A DNA stretch of 60,852 nucleotides from Bacteroidales bacterium (GTDB lineage Bacteria; Bacteroidota; Bacteroidia; Bacteroidales; WCHB1-69). The stretch spans positions 1 through 60,852 of the forward strand of contig JAIKYR010000043.1 in the NCBI GenBank assembly GCA_024682995.1, read 5' to 3'. The notes beneath the pieces are model-generated. The model saw only the letters and a program-made list of their open reading frames with translations. It made no database searches and had not been told where the DNA came from. Positions 26,975 to 36,660 of this stretch are shown one piece after another. The position numbers and the translations under genes are program-made. Position 1 is the first letter of the stretch. Every line of letters begins with the position of its first letter.

Positions 26975-27298
26975 TTATCTTTTCCGTTTCCGTTTCCAAA
27001 GCCATCCCACCACCTTTGCCCCCACAGACAAGGCCGTCACAAGACCCGGCTTGTTGGACAAAGCCGATATTTTGGATAATCCTGACGACACGCTGTCGGG
27101 CACATTCCGTTTGCGGAACGTGGCGATGCTGACAATACGATTCCAGACACGCTTCAACGTGTCCACATCATCCTGATAGGCATCGAAGTCGCGGTTCAAG
27201 CGTTTTTCCTGTTTTGCTATCTGCTTGCGCAGCTGTGCCTTACGGAGGGCTATCTCCTCCAGATTCTGATAAGGCGACGATTGGATGCGATTAGTCAT
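26975..27298 (-). CDS. Small basic protein of the YtxH/holin-like cluster
   Basis: A 107-residue hypothetical protein. A Lys/Arg/Gln-rich helix (IALRKAQLRKQIAKQEKRL) likely forms a coiled coil, then come a short hydrophobic stretch (PGLVTALSVGAKVVGWLW) and a very basic end (KRKRKR). The start at 27298 is chosen because a GGAG ribosome-binding sequence lies six bases before it and the upstream gene stops at 27291, an 8-base overlap. It is the last of three small same-strand genes that together resemble the envelope-stress clusters found across Bacteroidota. No specific function recognised. Confidence 0.65.
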   Translation of the reverse strand: MTNRIQSSPYQNLEEIALRKAQLRKQIAKQEKRLNRDFDAYQDDVDTLKRVWNRIVSIATFRKRNVPDSVSSGLSKISALSNKPGLVTALSVGAKVVGWLWKRKRKR

Positions 27299-27731
27299 GG
27301 TCATCTCCTTCCTTGTCAAAAATAACCTCCAGCGGTGTCTGCGGTTCTTCCGGTTCCGAGGTTTCCTTTTCGGAACGGCCATAGAGGATGCGGCTGAACT
27401 TCCGAATCAGAGGTTTTACAAATAACATATCCTTATAGTGGAGCACCACCAGAATGATGACCACAAACAAGGCGCATACGATGGTGTATGCCCATCCTGC
27501 GTTCAGGGCCAGCGTGAGCCAGCTGATCAGCGCGGAAGAGAGGTAGATGAGCACCGCCAACGCACACACCACGACAATCAGCATAGACAAGATCACCGAC
27601 AACAGCTGCGACGACTTCTCCAGCAGTTCGAGTTTGAGCAAATCGTAACGCTGAGACAAGTAGGTCTTCACATCCTTGATTGTCCGAGCATTACGTGGCG
27701 AATCTTTGGAAAATAAACTGAAGATATCCAT
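27291..27731 (-). CDS. Phage-holin-like (DUF1469 type) membrane protein
   Basis: A 146-residue protein starting at MDIFSLFSK (27731), 10 bases after the preceding gene; the longer frame to 27818 runs through that gene and is rejected. An N-terminal amphipathic helix (TYLSQRYDLLKLELLEKSSQ) precedes two transmembrane segments at about 45-70 and 78-100, then a basic, acidic-ended cytoplasmic tail. This arrangement is that of the putative actinobacteriophage-holin/DUF1469 family, chromosomal membrane proteins often paired with YtxH genes. Despite the name there is no sign of a prophage here. Role unknown, perhaps envelope stress. Confidence 0.75.
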   Translation of the reverse strand: MDIFSLFSKDSPRNARTIKDVKTYLSQRYDLLKLELLEKSSQLLSVILSMLIVVVCALAVLIYLSSALISWLTLALNAGWAYTIVCALFVVIILVVLHYKDMLFVKPLIRKFSRILYGRSEKETSEPEEPQTPLEVIFDKEGDDHD

Positions 27732-27741
27732 TCGGCGAGAA

Positions 27742-27984
27742 TTACGCTTGAACGTCTTCTTCCTCCATGTCATCCAACAAGTCGTCCATCTCCACTTCCT
27801 CCTCGGCGGGAGCGGCACATCTCTTGCTTTTCAACTTCTCAATGATGCGGTCAATCTCCTCCTTAGTCATTCTCTTGGAGACATTAGTACGGATTTCCTT
27901 ACCTTTTTCTGTGGTGAACAACAAGGTTACACCTACTGCTGCTGCAGCGCCAGCGGCAAACGCCAAAATTTCAGATGCTTTCAT
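27742..27984 (-). CDS. YtxH domain-containing small membrane protein
   Basis: An 80-residue protein with an N-terminal Ala/Gly-rich membrane segment (ILAFAAGAAAAVGVTLLF) followed by TTEKGKEIR, the typical YtxH transition, then a helical charged region and a strongly acidic end (EEEVEMDDLLDDMEEED). YtxH proteins are general-stress-associated in many bacteria. It is the first gene of a three-gene set with the DUF1469-type and basic proteins. It begins 75 bases after the uvrA stop, with a heptamer repeat between them. Confidence 0.8.
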   Translation of the reverse strand: MKASEILAFAAGAAAAVGVTLLFTTEKGKEIRTNVSKRMTKEEIDRIIEKLKSKRCAAPAEEEVEMDDLLDDMEEEDVQA

Positions 27985-28028
27985 AAATGTGTGTTTTAAA
28001 TTGTGATTTGTAATTTATAAACTGTAAT

Positions 28029-28070
28029 CTATTAATTATTAATTGTTAATTGTTAATTGTTAATTGTTAT
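28029..28070 (-). repeat. TTAACAA heptamer repeat overlapping the uvrA stop codon
   Basis: On the uvrA strand the end of the gene and the following bases are copies of TTAACAA/TTAATAA. The TAA stop and the last asparagine codons come from the repeat itself. The 31 bases at 28029-28059 are identical to 45496-45526 after fumC. A period of seven puts TAA in all three frames. Confidence 0.75.
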
Positions 28071-30894
28071 TTGTCAGTTTCCCCGAGATGGCCTGTGCCG
28101 TATAAGAGCGTTTCCGTTCCACCAGTTTCTCAGGCGTACCCTCGAAAACGATCTTGCCACCCTGATCCCCGCCTTCCGGCCCCATATCGATGATCCAGTC
28201 GGCGCATTTGATGATTTCAGCATTATGCTCAATGACCACAATGGTGTTATTGCGTTCTATCAGGCGGTTAAAAGCCACGCATAATTTATTAATATCGTGG
28301 AAATGAAGTCCCGTAGTAGGCTCGTCGAAGATGAAGAGCTTGTTCTGGTCATCATCGTTGAGCGACAGATAGTAGGCTAACTTCACACGCTGCGCCTCGC
28401 CGCCGGACAGTGTAGCCGAAGACTGGCCCATCACCAGATAGCCGAGGCCCACATCCTGCAACGGCATCAATTTGCGGATAATATTGGTGGTCATATCATT
28501 CACGGGAAGGCCCTTGAAAAAATCGAGGGCTTCCGAGACTGTCATATTCAGGATGTCAGTGATAGTCTTGTCTTTCAGCTTGATATCCTGGGCTTCCTCT
28601 CGGAATCGGCTTCCATTGCACGAAGGGCACACCATCTCCACATCCGCCATAAACTGCATATTGATCCGGATAACGCCTTCGCCCTCGCACTCCTCGCATC
28701 GGCCACCAGCCACATTAAATGAAAAGAAGCTGGGCTTGTAGTTGCGCTGCTTGGAAAGAGGCTGGCTGGCAAACAACTCGCGAATATAATCGTAGGCTTT
28801 CACGTATGTTACAGGATTAGAGCGGCTGGAGCGGCCTATGGGATTCTGATCCACAAATACCACATCCGAAATCTTGGTCAAGTCGGCATCGATTCTCGAA
28901 TAGCGTCCGGGTTTCAGATTCCCCTTGTTGAGCATCTTCAGCAGGCCGGGGTACAGCACATTCGCTATCAGACTGCTCTTGCCGGAACCACTGACCCCTG
29001 TGATGACCGTGAAGCACTCCAACGGGATTTTCACATCTATATTCTTAAGATTATGCTCTTTAGCCCCGATGATTTCCACATAATTGCGCCAGTGTCTCCG
29101 CCGCTTGGGCAGCGGGATATAGCGGCATAACTCCTGCGGATAACCACCTGTCATCCCACGCAGATAGGAGGCCGTAAGGTTGTCCGGTTCTTTCATCAAA
29201 TCATCTATCAAACCTGAGAAAACTATTTCGCCACCATTACGTCCCGCTTTGGGGCCGATATCTATGATGCAGTCGGCGGCACGGATGATAGACTCATCGT
29301 GTTCAACCACCACCACGGTATTGCCAATGTCACGCAACCTCTGCAGCACCCGTATCAGGTTCTGCGTGTCGCGGGAATGGAGTCCGATGCTGGGTTCATC
29401 CAACACATAAAGAGAACCCACCAGACTGCTACCCAAGGAGGTGGCCAGGTTGATACGCTGGGCCTCCCCGCCCGACAATGTTGACGTGGAGCGGTCCAAG
29501 GTAAGATAGCCGAGGCCCACATCATCCAGCAATGCCACCCGATTGGCGAGTTCCTTCACCAGACGGGAGGCCACCTCGCGCTCATAGTCACTGCTGTATT
29601 TGAACTCCTGGAAAAAGGGTTTCAATTCTGAGACAGGCATGGCTGTCAACTCCATGATGGAGTGTCCCTTCACCTTCACATAATGTGCATCCTTGCGCAG
29701 ACGGGTCCCGTGGCAGTCGGGACAAATCTCCCGTCCACGGTAACGGGCCTGCAGTACCCGGTATTGAATTTTGAATGTGTTGGCCGCCACAAACTGGAAA
29801 AATTGCGTAATACCATCCACATGGTGTTTCTCATCCCCATACCACAAAAGGTCGTACTCCTTTGGACTCAAATCCTCAATAGCCCTGTGTACAGGGAAAT
29901 CGAGGCGGGAAGCCTGGCGGATGAACTGGCGTTTCCACTCGCTGAGCACGTCGCCATGCCAGCATGCCACTGCGTCGTCGGCCACCGACAATGTCTTGTC
30001 CGGAAACACCAAGTCCGGGTCCACGCCCTCCACCATACCAGTGCCGGAACAGGTCTTGCACGCGCCGTACGGGTTGTTGAAACTGAACAGGTTGGCACTC
30101 GGTTCCTCGAAACTCATCCCATCGGCCTCGAAAAGGTCGCTGAATGTCTTCTGGGAGACGTTGTCCCCCTCTGTTTGGATGACACACACACCCTTTCCTT
30201 CAGAGAAGGCTATCTGGATGGAGTCGGTAAGGCGTGCGATATTGTCGGCTATCTTCTCCGACTTGAAACGGTCCACCAGCACGAACATGCCCGACTCACG
30301 GGTGGCCTTTCGGCCTTTCAGGAACTCGTCAATTTCATGCAGCTGCCGATTATAGACCACACGGCTGAAGCCCTGCTGGCTGAGGATAGCGAGCTGTTCC
30401 TTCAAGGTGCGCCCTGACGGCAGCACTACTGGGGCAAGGACATACACTCTCTTGCCTTCGGGTACTTTCTGTACGTATGCCAGCACGTCCGACACACGCT
30501 CGCGCTTCACCTCCTTGCCCGATATCGGCGATATGGTGCGCCCGATACGGGCGAAGAGCAGTTTCAGATATTCGTATATTTCTGTCACCGTGCCCACCGT
30601 GGAGCGCGGGTTATGCGACATGCTATGCTGTTCGATGGCTATGGCGGGGGGTATGCCCGTGATGGATTGGACTTCGGGTTTGTGCATCCGGCCCATGAAC
30701 TGGCGGGCATAGGAACTGAGACTTTCCACGTAGCGACGCTGACCCTCGGCATACAGTGTGTCAAAAGCCAACGACGACTTGCCCGACCCCGACAAACCGG
30801 TGATGACCACCAGTTTGTTGCGCGGTATGTCAACATCTATGTTTTTCAGATTGTTGACTTTGGCACCCCGAACTTCAATCACCTTCTGACCCAT
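28060..30894 (-). CDS. uvrA: Excinuclease ABC subunit A
   Basis: The damage-recognition ATPase of nucleotide excision repair. It forms UvrA2 or UvrA2B2, scans DNA and loads UvrB. The 944 residues hold two ABC-type ATPase halves. Walker A motifs are [10 protein letters not shown] near 32 and [10 protein letters not shown] near 640, and LSGGEAQRI-type signatures occur in both halves. Zinc-binding modules are CKTCSGTG with CPDCHGTR in the first half and CEECEGEG with CPSCNGSR in the second. The ATG at 30894 overlaps the cdsA stop as TGATG; a TTG three bases upstream is possible but less likely. uvrB is not nearby. The gene closes the rsfS-ftsH-LUD-cdsA run, and its stop codon lies in a heptamer repeat. 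Confidence 0.97.
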   Translation of the reverse strand: MGQKVIEVRGAKVNNLKNIDVDIPRNKLVVITGLSGSGKSSLAFDTLYAEGQRRYVESLSSYARQFMGRMHKPEVQSITGIPPAIAIEQHSMSHNPRSTVGTVTEIYEYLKLLFARIGRTISPISGKEVKRERVSDVLAYVQKVPEGKRVYVLAPVVLPSGRTLKEQLAILSQQGFSRVVYNRQLHEIDEFLKGRKATRESGMFVLVDRFKSEKIADNIARLTDSIQIAFSEGKGVCVIQTEGDNVSQKTFSDLFEADGMSFEEPSANLFSFNNPYGACKTCSGTGMVEGVDPDLVFPDKTLSVADDAVACWHGDVLSEWKRQFIRQASRLDFPVHRAIEDLSPKEYDLLWYGDEKHHVDGITQFFQFVAANTFKIQYRVLQARYRGREICPDCHGTRLRKDAHYVKVKGHSIMELTAMPVSELKPFFQEFKYSSDYEREVASRLVKELANRVALLDDVGLGYLTLDRSTSTLSGGEAQRINLATSLGSSLVGSLYVLDEPSIGLHSRDTQNLIRVLQRLRDIGNTVVVVEHDESIIRAADCIIDIGPKAGRNGGEIVFSGLIDDLMKEPDNLTASYLRGMTGGYPQELCRYIPLPKRRRHWRNYVEIIGAKEHNLKNIDVKIPLECFTVITGVSGSGKSSLIANVLYPGLLKMLNKGNLKPGRYSRIDADLTKISDVVFVDQNPIGRSSRSNPVTYVKAYDYIRELFASQPLSKQRNYKPSFFSFNVAGGRCEECEGEGVIRINMQFMADVEMVCPSCNGSRFREEAQDIKLKDKTITDILNMTVSEALDFFKGLPVNDMTTNIIRKLMPLQDVGLGYLVMGQSSATLSGGEAQRVKLAYYLSLNDDDQNKLFIFDEPTTGLHFHDINKLCVAFNRLIERNNTIVVIEHNAEIIKCADWIIDMGPEGGDQGGKIVFEGTPEKLVERKRSYTAQAISGKLTNNN

Positions 30895-31757
30895 CAACTC
30901 AAAATTATAAAAAGGAACAGCATAGCCGGAAATACGGCTAACAGGATAGAATCAAACCGGTCGAGCATCCCGCCATGTCCCGGAATGGCCTTGCCCGTGT
31001 CTTTCACACCAGCATTCCGCTTGAAGGCAGACTCCAGTAAATCACCAAAGGTGCCGAACACAACCACGATGACCGCGAAACAGACCCATGCCCATATCGG
31101 CATGTGCACACGTCCGAAAAAAGGGATGCTAGGGAAGACCACCGCCGCTATCACGGTAATAACAAAGCCCGTAAACGTCCCCTCCCAAGTCTTCTTGGGC
31201 GAGACACGTTCGAACATCTTGGTACGACCATATAATGTTCCGCCCAAGTAGGCGGCGGTATCATTAATCCATATCAACAGCAAGAATGCCAATGCCATAG
31301 GCTTGCACCAGATGGCGAAAGCGGCCAGCATGGCCAAAGGAGCCACAATCCAGCAGAAGCCAAATACCGACTTGCCGATCTGCTCCACAGGACAGGCCCG
31401 ATGGCGGAATATTTCAACGATGGAGAGGATAATCGACAACAGCATCATCAACATCGGAATCATAAGAAAAACGGCTGTCAATGTCTTCATACCCGGCGTA
31501 AAAATGAACGTGCGGGGCTGCAGGCTGTAGTAGCAGGCCACAGCAAACAAAGACACGGCGAAGGCCATCATCAAATAGCGGGCGGGCTTGTCCTCGGGAC
31601 CGCAGGTGATTTTCGACAATTCGTAAATGCACACACAGGCCGCCACACAAAGGACAACATCCATCAGAGCGGGGTAAAACACGCCGGCAATCATCAGGGC
31701 CACATACACGGCACCCGCCAACGTTCTAACGATCAGATTCTTCAGTTTGGGATTCAT
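30894..31757 (-). CDS. cdsA: Phosphatidate cytidylyltransferase (CDP-diglyceride synthase)
   Basis: An inner-membrane enzyme that makes CDP-diacylglycerol from CTP and phosphatidic acid, the branch point of phospholipid synthesis. The 287 residues include about eight transmembrane segments. The family signature is complete near the C-terminus (SAFKRNAGVKDTGKAIPG, then HGGMLDR), with WINDTAAYLGG upstream. The N-terminus overlaps the end of the LUD gene by 32 bases and the stop overlaps the uvrA start (TGATG), so all three are probably translated from one mRNA. Confidence 0.95.
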   Translation of the reverse strand: MNPKLKNLIVRTLAGAVYVALMIAGVFYPALMDVVLCVAACVCIYELSKITCGPEDKPARYLMMAFAVSLFAVACYYSLQPRTFIFTPGMKTLTAVFLMIPMLMMLLSIILSIVEIFRHRACPVEQIGKSVFGFCWIVAPLAMLAAFAIWCKPMALAFLLLIWINDTAAYLGGTLYGRTKMFERVSPKKTWEGTFTGFVITVIAAVVFPSIPFFGRVHMPIWAWVCFAVIVVVFGTFGDLLESAFKRNAGVKDTGKAIPGHGGMLDRFDSILLAVFPAMLFLFIILS

Positions 31758-32466
31758 GTTGCGTTTCGTTTGAGTTATTCGATTCAGGTTGGTCGGATTC
31801 CTGGGGATGGTTCTCCTCCACCATCATCAGGATAAAGCGCGGATTCTGTGGGGTGAACACATCGTTTCCCTCCGACTTTTCCGGCTGTGACGGGCAGATG
31901 AACTCCGTGATGGGGTTCGGAGTGTTGTTATTGCGAGAGAGCTGGTATGTCAGGGCATCCTCCATATCCCGGAAGATGCAACGCTCGCGGGAGACCACGA
32001 TGATGTCGCGGGCAAGGTTCCGGACGGAGGGATAAAGCGACACAGAGGGCGTGAAGCCGATGGCACCGGTACGGGCGATCAGCATATCCGAAAAGAAAAG
32101 CGCGGCATCCACCGTCTCCATGGGGTTCACCGCCGTGACATGACGCACATGATGCTTCAACAGAAACTGGCCCAGGTTGGGGCTGGTGTTCAACAGCGTA
32201 CCATACTGCTGGCCCTGTGCAATCTTGATGAGGCGGGGAATCAGATTATCCTTGGTGCAGGGAATGTACTTGCCGCCGGCACCGCGGAAATGGCGGACAA
32301 ACTCCACCAAAGGATGTTCCTGCGATGTAACACCCAATCCTGAACTGAGATCCGGTGGCACCGTCGGATAAGTTTTCTTATAGGCCAGGCCGTTACGAAT
32401 GTTCCGGCGAATATTCTCCTTATCCGTCAGAAGTTGATTTCCCATCGAATTGCTGTTGCTTGCCAT
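31726..32466 (-). CDS. LUD (LutC-like) domain protein
   Basis: A 246-residue cytoplasmic protein. The central region (about 60-185) has the LUD fold pattern seen in LutB/LutC and YkgG: NLIPRLIKIAQG, VDAALFFSDMLIARTGAI, ARDIIVVSRE. The C-terminal 60 residues are low-complexity and acidic (EENHPQESDQPESNN). Lut proteins serve lactate oxidation, but the other Lut subunits are absent. In Bacteroidales this solitary LUD gene is regularly found between ftsH and cdsA, so its role may lie elsewhere. It starts 3 bases after the ftsH stop and overlaps cdsA by 32 bases. Confidence 0.8.
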   Translation of the reverse strand: MASNSNSMGNQLLTDKENIRRNIRNGLAYKKTYPTVPPDLSSGLGVTSQEHPLVEFVRHFRGAGGKYIPCTKDNLIPRLIKIAQGQQYGTLLNTSPNLGQFLLKHHVRHVTAVNPMETVDAALFFSDMLIARTGAIGFTPSVSLYPSVRNLARDIIVVSRERCIFRDMEDALTYQLSRNNNTPNPITEFICPSQPEKSEGNDVFTPQNPRFILMMVEENHPQESDQPESNNSNETQHESQTEESDR

Positions 32467-32469
32467 ATT

Positions 32470-34548
32470 CTATTCGTTTTTATCTGATTCTGTAACAATA
32501 CTGTCTGCGCTTCCATCAGGAATGGACGGTTTCTCCTGCGTTGCAGCGGACGACTCCTTCTGGAACGGACGCGGACCTAAAATGCGCTCCACATCTTCCG
32601 TGAAAATGACCTCATGCTCAATCAACAGGGAGGCTAGCTCGTCCAGTTGGCTCTTATGGGTGGAAAGAATGTCCTTGGCCCGCTGGTAGCAGGATTCTAT
32701 CAACGTATGGACCTGCTCGTCAATCTCGCGGGCGGTCGCCTCGCTATAGGGTTTGCTGAGGCCATATTCCTGTTGTCCCGTGGAATCATAATAGCTGATG
32801 TTTCCGATTTTCTTGTCCAAGCCATAATAAACCACCATGGCATACGCCTGTTTGGAGACGCGCTCCAGGTCGTTGAGGGCACCCGTGGAGAGTTGTCCGA
32901 AAACGACATCCTCGGCGGCGCGGCCGCCCAGAAGAGCAGTCATCTCGTCCAGCAGCTGGTCGTAGGTGGTCAGCTGGCGTTCCTCGGGCAGATACCAGGC
33001 CGCGCCGAGGGCCTTGCCTCGCGGCACGATGGTGACCTTGACCAAGGGAGATGCATAACGCAATAGCCAGCTCACACAGGCGTGGCCGGACTCGTGATAG
33101 GCGATGGCCTTCTTCTCCTCTGGGGTGAACACGCTGCCCCGACGCTCCAGACCGCCGATGATGCGGTCCACGGCGGCCAGAAAGTCGGCCTTCTCAATAT
33201 GCGGTTTGTTATTACGGGCCGCTATCAGAGCGGCCTCATTACACACATTGGCAATGTCGGCACCCGAGAAGCCGGGCGTCTGCTTGGCAAAGAATTCCAG
33301 GTCCACATCGGGACCGAGTTTGAGGTTGCGCACATGCACGCCGAAGATGCCGCGACGCTCGTTGAGGTTGGGCAGCTCCACCGTAATCTGGCGGTCGAAA
33401 CGTCCGGCACGCAACAGGGCCCGGTCGAGGATGTCGGCGCGGTTAGTGGCGGCCATGATGATGACACCGGCGTTGGTGGAGAAGCCGTCCATCTCAGTCA
33501 GCAGCTGGTTGAGCGTGCTCTCGCGCTCATCGTTGACGCTGGACATGGCGTTCTTGCCGCGGGCACGCCCGATGGCATCAATCTCATCGATGAAAATGAT
33601 ACACGGGGCTTTCTCCTTGGCTGTCTTGAAGAGGTCACGCACGCGGGAGGCGCCCACGCCCACGAACATCTCCACGAAGTCGGAGCCCGACAGGGAGAAG
33701 AAGGGCACCTTGGCCTCGCCGGCGACGGCCTTAGCCAGAAGGGTCTTACCCGTTCCCGGAGGTCCGACAAGGAGCACGCCCTTGGGTATCTTGCCACCCA
33801 AGACGGTATATTTCTGCGGGTTTTTGAGGAAATCCACCACCTCTTCAATCTCGAACTTGGCCCCTTCCAATCCAGCCACATCCTTGAATGTGACCAGCTG
33901 TCCCGACTTCTCGTCAAACTCCTGCGCCCGCGATTTGCCAATATTGAAAATGCTGCTGCCGCCACCCATGCCACCCCGCATGGTACGCGTGGAGTAGTAG
34001 AACAGCAATATGAGCATCACCATTGGCAGGATCCAGAAGATAACCTCAAAACCCCAGCTCTTGCTTTTGTCCTGCTTGGTGGGAAAGTCATATTCCCGAG
34101 CCAAGTCATTCACATTCAACGTGCTGTCCGAAGCCAACGTCTCCCGTACGGCCTGCGATTTCACCTCTTTCAAATTCTCATTGAACACCTGGAGGTCGGT
34201 GACGGTGATAAAGAACTGCGGTCCGCTCACATTATCCTTGATCTTCTCGTAGGCAGGATTGGCCTGCAGGGCCTCCTTTTTCAGGAACACATTGACCTGC
34301 TCATTCTTTCGGACATACTCCACATGTTCGATTTCCTTGTTCCGCACCATCTGGTTGAACGACATGTCATCAATTTCCTCCGGTTGTCCGCCGCCCGTAT
34401 TGAACATCCAAAAGGAAATCAGGGCGACACCCACAAGGAGATAAATTACAGTGAGGAGAGGGAATTTCTGTTTGGGTCCTTTATTCTGACCCATTCCCAA
34501 CGGGGAGTTGGCTCCTCCATTATTGCGCGGCGAGTTCTTGACTGGCAT
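32470..34548 (-). CDS. ftsH: ATP-dependent zinc metalloprotease FtsH
   Basis: A membrane-anchored AAA+ protease that removes misfolded membrane proteins and short-lived regulators; it works as a hexamer facing the cytoplasm. The 692 residues show two transmembrane helices (about 30-48 and 172-190) around a periplasmic domain. The AAA+ module follows with Walker A GPPGTGKT at 262-269, Walker B IIFIDEID near 321 and the second region of homology ([19 protein letters not shown]). The peptidase domain has the zinc motif HESGH at 485-489. The C-terminal tail is polar and acidic. The order rsfS-ftsH-LUD-cdsA is a familiar Bacteroidales arrangement. The gap to rsfS is 19 bases, so they are likely co-transcribed. 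Confidence 0.97.
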   Translation of the reverse strand: MPVKNSPRNNGGANSPLGMGQNKGPKQKFPLLTVIYLLVGVALISFWMFNTGGGQPEEIDDMSFNQMVRNKEIEHVEYVRKNEQVNVFLKKEALQANPAYEKIKDNVSGPQFFITVTDLQVFNENLKEVKSQAVRETLASDSTLNVNDLAREYDFPTKQDKSKSWGFEVIFWILPMVMLILLFYYSTRTMRGGMGGGSSIFNIGKSRAQEFDEKSGQLVTFKDVAGLEGAKFEIEEVVDFLKNPQKYTVLGGKIPKGVLLVGPPGTGKTLLAKAVAGEAKVPFFSLSGSDFVEMFVGVGASRVRDLFKTAKEKAPCIIFIDEIDAIGRARGKNAMSSVNDERESTLNQLLTEMDGFSTNAGVIIMAATNRADILDRALLRAGRFDRQITVELPNLNERRGIFGVHVRNLKLGPDVDLEFFAKQTPGFSGADIANVCNEAALIAARNNKPHIEKADFLAAVDRIIGGLERRGSVFTPEEKKAIAYHESGHACVSWLLRYASPLVKVTIVPRGKALGAAWYLPEERQLTTYDQLLDEMTALLGGRAAEDVVFGQLSTGALNDLERVSKQAYAMVVYYGLDKKIGNISYYDSTGQQEYGLSKPYSEATAREIDEQVHTLIESCYQRAKDILSTHKSQLDELASLLIEHEVIFTEDVERILGPRPFQKESSAATQEKPSIPDGSADSIVTESDKNE

Positions 34549-34567
34549 AGGATTTCAAATTGTAGGG

Positions 34568-34957
34568 TTAGAAACTCTGAACATCGGCGTCACTCCAAAG
34601 CGACTCAATGTTGTAATAGGCTCGGGCCTCAGGTTGGAAAATGTGCACCAGCACGTTGAAATAGTCCAGCAGAATCCATTCGCAATTCTCCAGACCTTCC
34701 ACATGGACGGGTTTCGTGCCTGCCACACGTTGTGTCTGTTCCTGGACATAATCGCACAACGTTTCCACATGGGGCTTCGAATTTCCCGTGCAGATGATGA
34801 AATAGTCGAAAAAAACATGGTTCAGCTTTTTGAGGTTGATGCATTTGATATCAACCCCCTGCTTTTCAATAAGTGCCTGAATTATAAGTTCATCAATATT
34901 CCCTTCATAGGGAGTTCCTTCAAATTTGACTTTTTTTCTTACGGTCATTACATTCAT
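34568..34957 (-). CDS. rsfS: Ribosomal silencing factor RsfS (Iojap family)
   Basis: A small factor that binds uL14 on the 50S subunit and blocks joining with 30S in starvation or stationary phase. The 129 residues carry the family pattern: a helix LIIQALIEKQGVDI, then HVFFDYFIICTGNS, VEGLENCEWILLDYFNVLVHIF and a final short acidic helix. It heads the rsfS-ftsH-LUD-cdsA-uvrA run. Two ATG codons are possible, 34957 and 34948. The -7 box at 34972-34979 leaves little leader for the first, so the second may be used. Confidence 0.93.
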   Translation of the reverse strand: MNVMTVRKKVKFEGTPYEGNIDELIIQALIEKQGVDIKCINLKKLNHVFFDYFIICTGNSKPHVETLCDYVQEQTQRVAGTKPVHVEGLENCEWILLDYFNVLVHIFQPEARAYYNIESLWSDADVQSF

Positions 34958-34971
34958 TTTATTTTAGCGGG

Positions 34972-34979
34972 CAAAGGTA
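34972..34979 (-). promoter_or_regulatory. Bacteroidota -7 box for the rsfS-ftsH run
   Basis: TACCTTTG on the minus strand, 15 bases upstream of the first rsfS ATG. Confidence 0.6.
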
Positions 34980-34991
34980 CATTTTTTTTTA

Positions 34992-34999
34992 TATTTTTG
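34992..34999 (+). promoter_or_regulatory. Bacteroidota -7 box for the lysyl-endopeptidase-like gene
   Basis: TATTTTTG on the plus strand, 24 bases before the ATG at 35024. Only 12 bases separate it from the divergent rsfS box. Confidence 0.6.
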
Positions 35000-35023
35000 C
35001 AGCCCTAAAAAACACAATCTGAA

Positions 35024-36658
35024 ATGATGAAAAAAGTATTCTTTTTTTTGACGGTTTTGTCGTTGGCTTGGATAGCCAACGCTCAAGAAAATGCAAATGA
35101 TCTTCCGTATTCTTTCACCCACAAAGATGTATCCTATTCCATTGATGAAATGACGATGCCTGCGGTGGACCGCGAGGCCTTGCTCACGGAAGATGCACAG
35201 AACATCAAGAACGGGACCCCCATGCGTATCGGTATCAACCACCATGTGGGCTATACGTTCGACAACAGCGGACGCACGGACATACTGTCCAACGGTGCGA
35301 AGCTGTGGCGGCTTGGAATAAAATCGGAAGGAGCCATCTCCATGTCCGTCTATTTCTCCCAATTCAACATCCCGGAAGGGGCCACCCTGCACGTCTACAA
35401 CGGTGACCGCTCCCAAGTTACCGGCACATACACCAATGCCGACATCCAGCAGAACGGCATTCTAGTGTCTGACGACATCGACGACGACAATCTGATCATC
35501 GAATACTATGAGCCCGCCGATGTGCTATTCCACGGCACCATTCAAATCGACCGTATCAGCCATCGTTACCGCGACATCAACAAGATTTCCATGTCGGATG
35601 ACGAAAAAGCACTCTCGGGCAGCTGCCATTTCAACGTTTCCTGTCCTGAAGGAAATGGCTGGCGTGACCAGATTAACTCGGTGGTGCGCATCGAGATTTC
35701 CAACAGTGCCGGCAACTTCCTGTGTACCGGTGCCCTGATCAACAACACCCGCTATGACAAAACCTTCTACGTGCTCAGTGCCAACCACTGCATCAACAAT
35801 GACATGAGCAGCACATTCAAATTTTTCTTCAAATATGAAACGACATCCTGCGATGTGTATGAATACGGCTTTGCCAACCAGTGGGTAAAAGGCGGCACTA
35901 TCGTCGCCACCGACGGACTCAACAACAGTTCCGACTTCCTGCTGTTGAAAATCACCGGCAGCATGAGTAGAGTCAACATGGACAATGTCTTCTTCGCCGG
36001 ATGGGATGTCAGCGGGGCCGCCTCTGTGGGTATGGCCATCCATCACCCGGCAGGAGACTTCAAGAAGCTGAGTATCCCTAAGTCCGTATCCTCCTCCTAC
36101 TACAACAGCTATTGGACGACAAGCTGGTACGTCAACCCCCAAAAGGGCTGCACAGAACAAGGTTCCTCCGGATCGCCCCTATTCAACGCCAAGAAGCTCA
36201 TCATCGGAGACCTCAGCAATGGAACCTCCTCCTGCAGTGAGCCTTGGGGTAATGACAACTATGGTAAGCTTTCCTATTCCTGGACGAACAACAACAACTA
36301 TAACAACGCGAAAAAACTTAAACCCTGGCTGGATCCTGACAACACGGGCGTGACTTGGATTCCGGGTATGCGCTATGACGGCACCATCGTGGGCGTGGAG
36401 CAATACGATGCCGACATCCGCACCTTCAACATCTTCCCGAACCCATCTACAGGCCAAGTCTCCATCCAAGGACATTTCGATGCCGAGCAGGGTGTCTGCA
36501 ACGTGTACAATATGATGGGGGCGAAACTGGGCTCCTATAATGTGAATCTCGAACCCACTTTCTCCATGAGCTTCAACGACCTCCCCAGCGGCATCTACGT
36601 GGTGGAAATTTTGGGCGACACACACACATACAAGAGCAAAATGGTGATCACCCGTTAG
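35024..36658 (+). CDS. Lysyl-endopeptidase-like serine protease with T9SS type A sorting domain
   Basis: A 544-residue secreted protease with a signal peptide ending near residue 20 (ANA). A propeptide-like region spans about 21-195. The chymotrypsin-fold domain (about 200-450) has the triad His255 (LSANHC), Asp304 (NSSDFLLLKI) and Ser382 (EQGSSGSPLF). The many cysteines and the HHPAGDFKK segment match lysyl endopeptidases such as Achromobacter protease I. Cleavage after lysine is inferred from that likeness. The last 80 residues are a T9SS type A domain (IFPNPSTGQVSI, YNMMGAKLG, LPSGIYVVEI, KMVIT). It is the first gene of a plus-strand run; the WbqC gene starts 2 bases after its stop. Confidence 0.93.
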   Translation: MMKKVFFFLTVLSLAWIANAQENANDLPYSFTHKDVSYSIDEMTMPAVDREALLTEDAQNIKNGTPMRIGINHHVGYTFDNSGRTDILSNGAKLWRLGIKSEGAISMSVYFSQFNIPEGATLHVYNGDRSQVTGTYTNADIQQNGILVSDDIDDDNLIIEYYEPADVLFHGTIQIDRISHRYRDINKISMSDDEKALSGSCHFNVSCPEGNGWRDQINSVVRIEISNSAGNFLCTGALINNTRYDKTFYVLSANHCINNDMSSTFKFFFKYETTSCDVYEYGFANQWVKGGTIVATDGLNNSSDFLLLKITGSMSRVNMDNVFFAGWDVSGAASVGMAIHHPAGDFKKLSIPKSVSSSYYNSYWTTSWYVNPQKGCTEQGSSGSPLFNAKKLIIGDLSNGTSSCSEPWGNDNYGKLSYSWTNNNNYNNAKKLKPWLDPDNTGVTWIPGMRYDGTIVGVEQYDADIRTFNIFPNPSTGQVSIQGHFDAEQGVCNVYNMMGAKLGSYNVNLEPTFSMSFNDLPSGIYVVEILGDTHTYKSKMVITR

Positions 36659-36660
36659 TA

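Noticed and set aside
27291-27731. A holin-like gene as a sign of a prophage
   Set aside because: No phage structural, lysis or integrase genes are near. This family is commonly chromosomal and paired with YtxH.
33082-34659. Long plus-strand frame opposite ftsH
   Set aside because: Shadow of ftsH; low-complexity His/Gly/Leu-rich translation with no domain.
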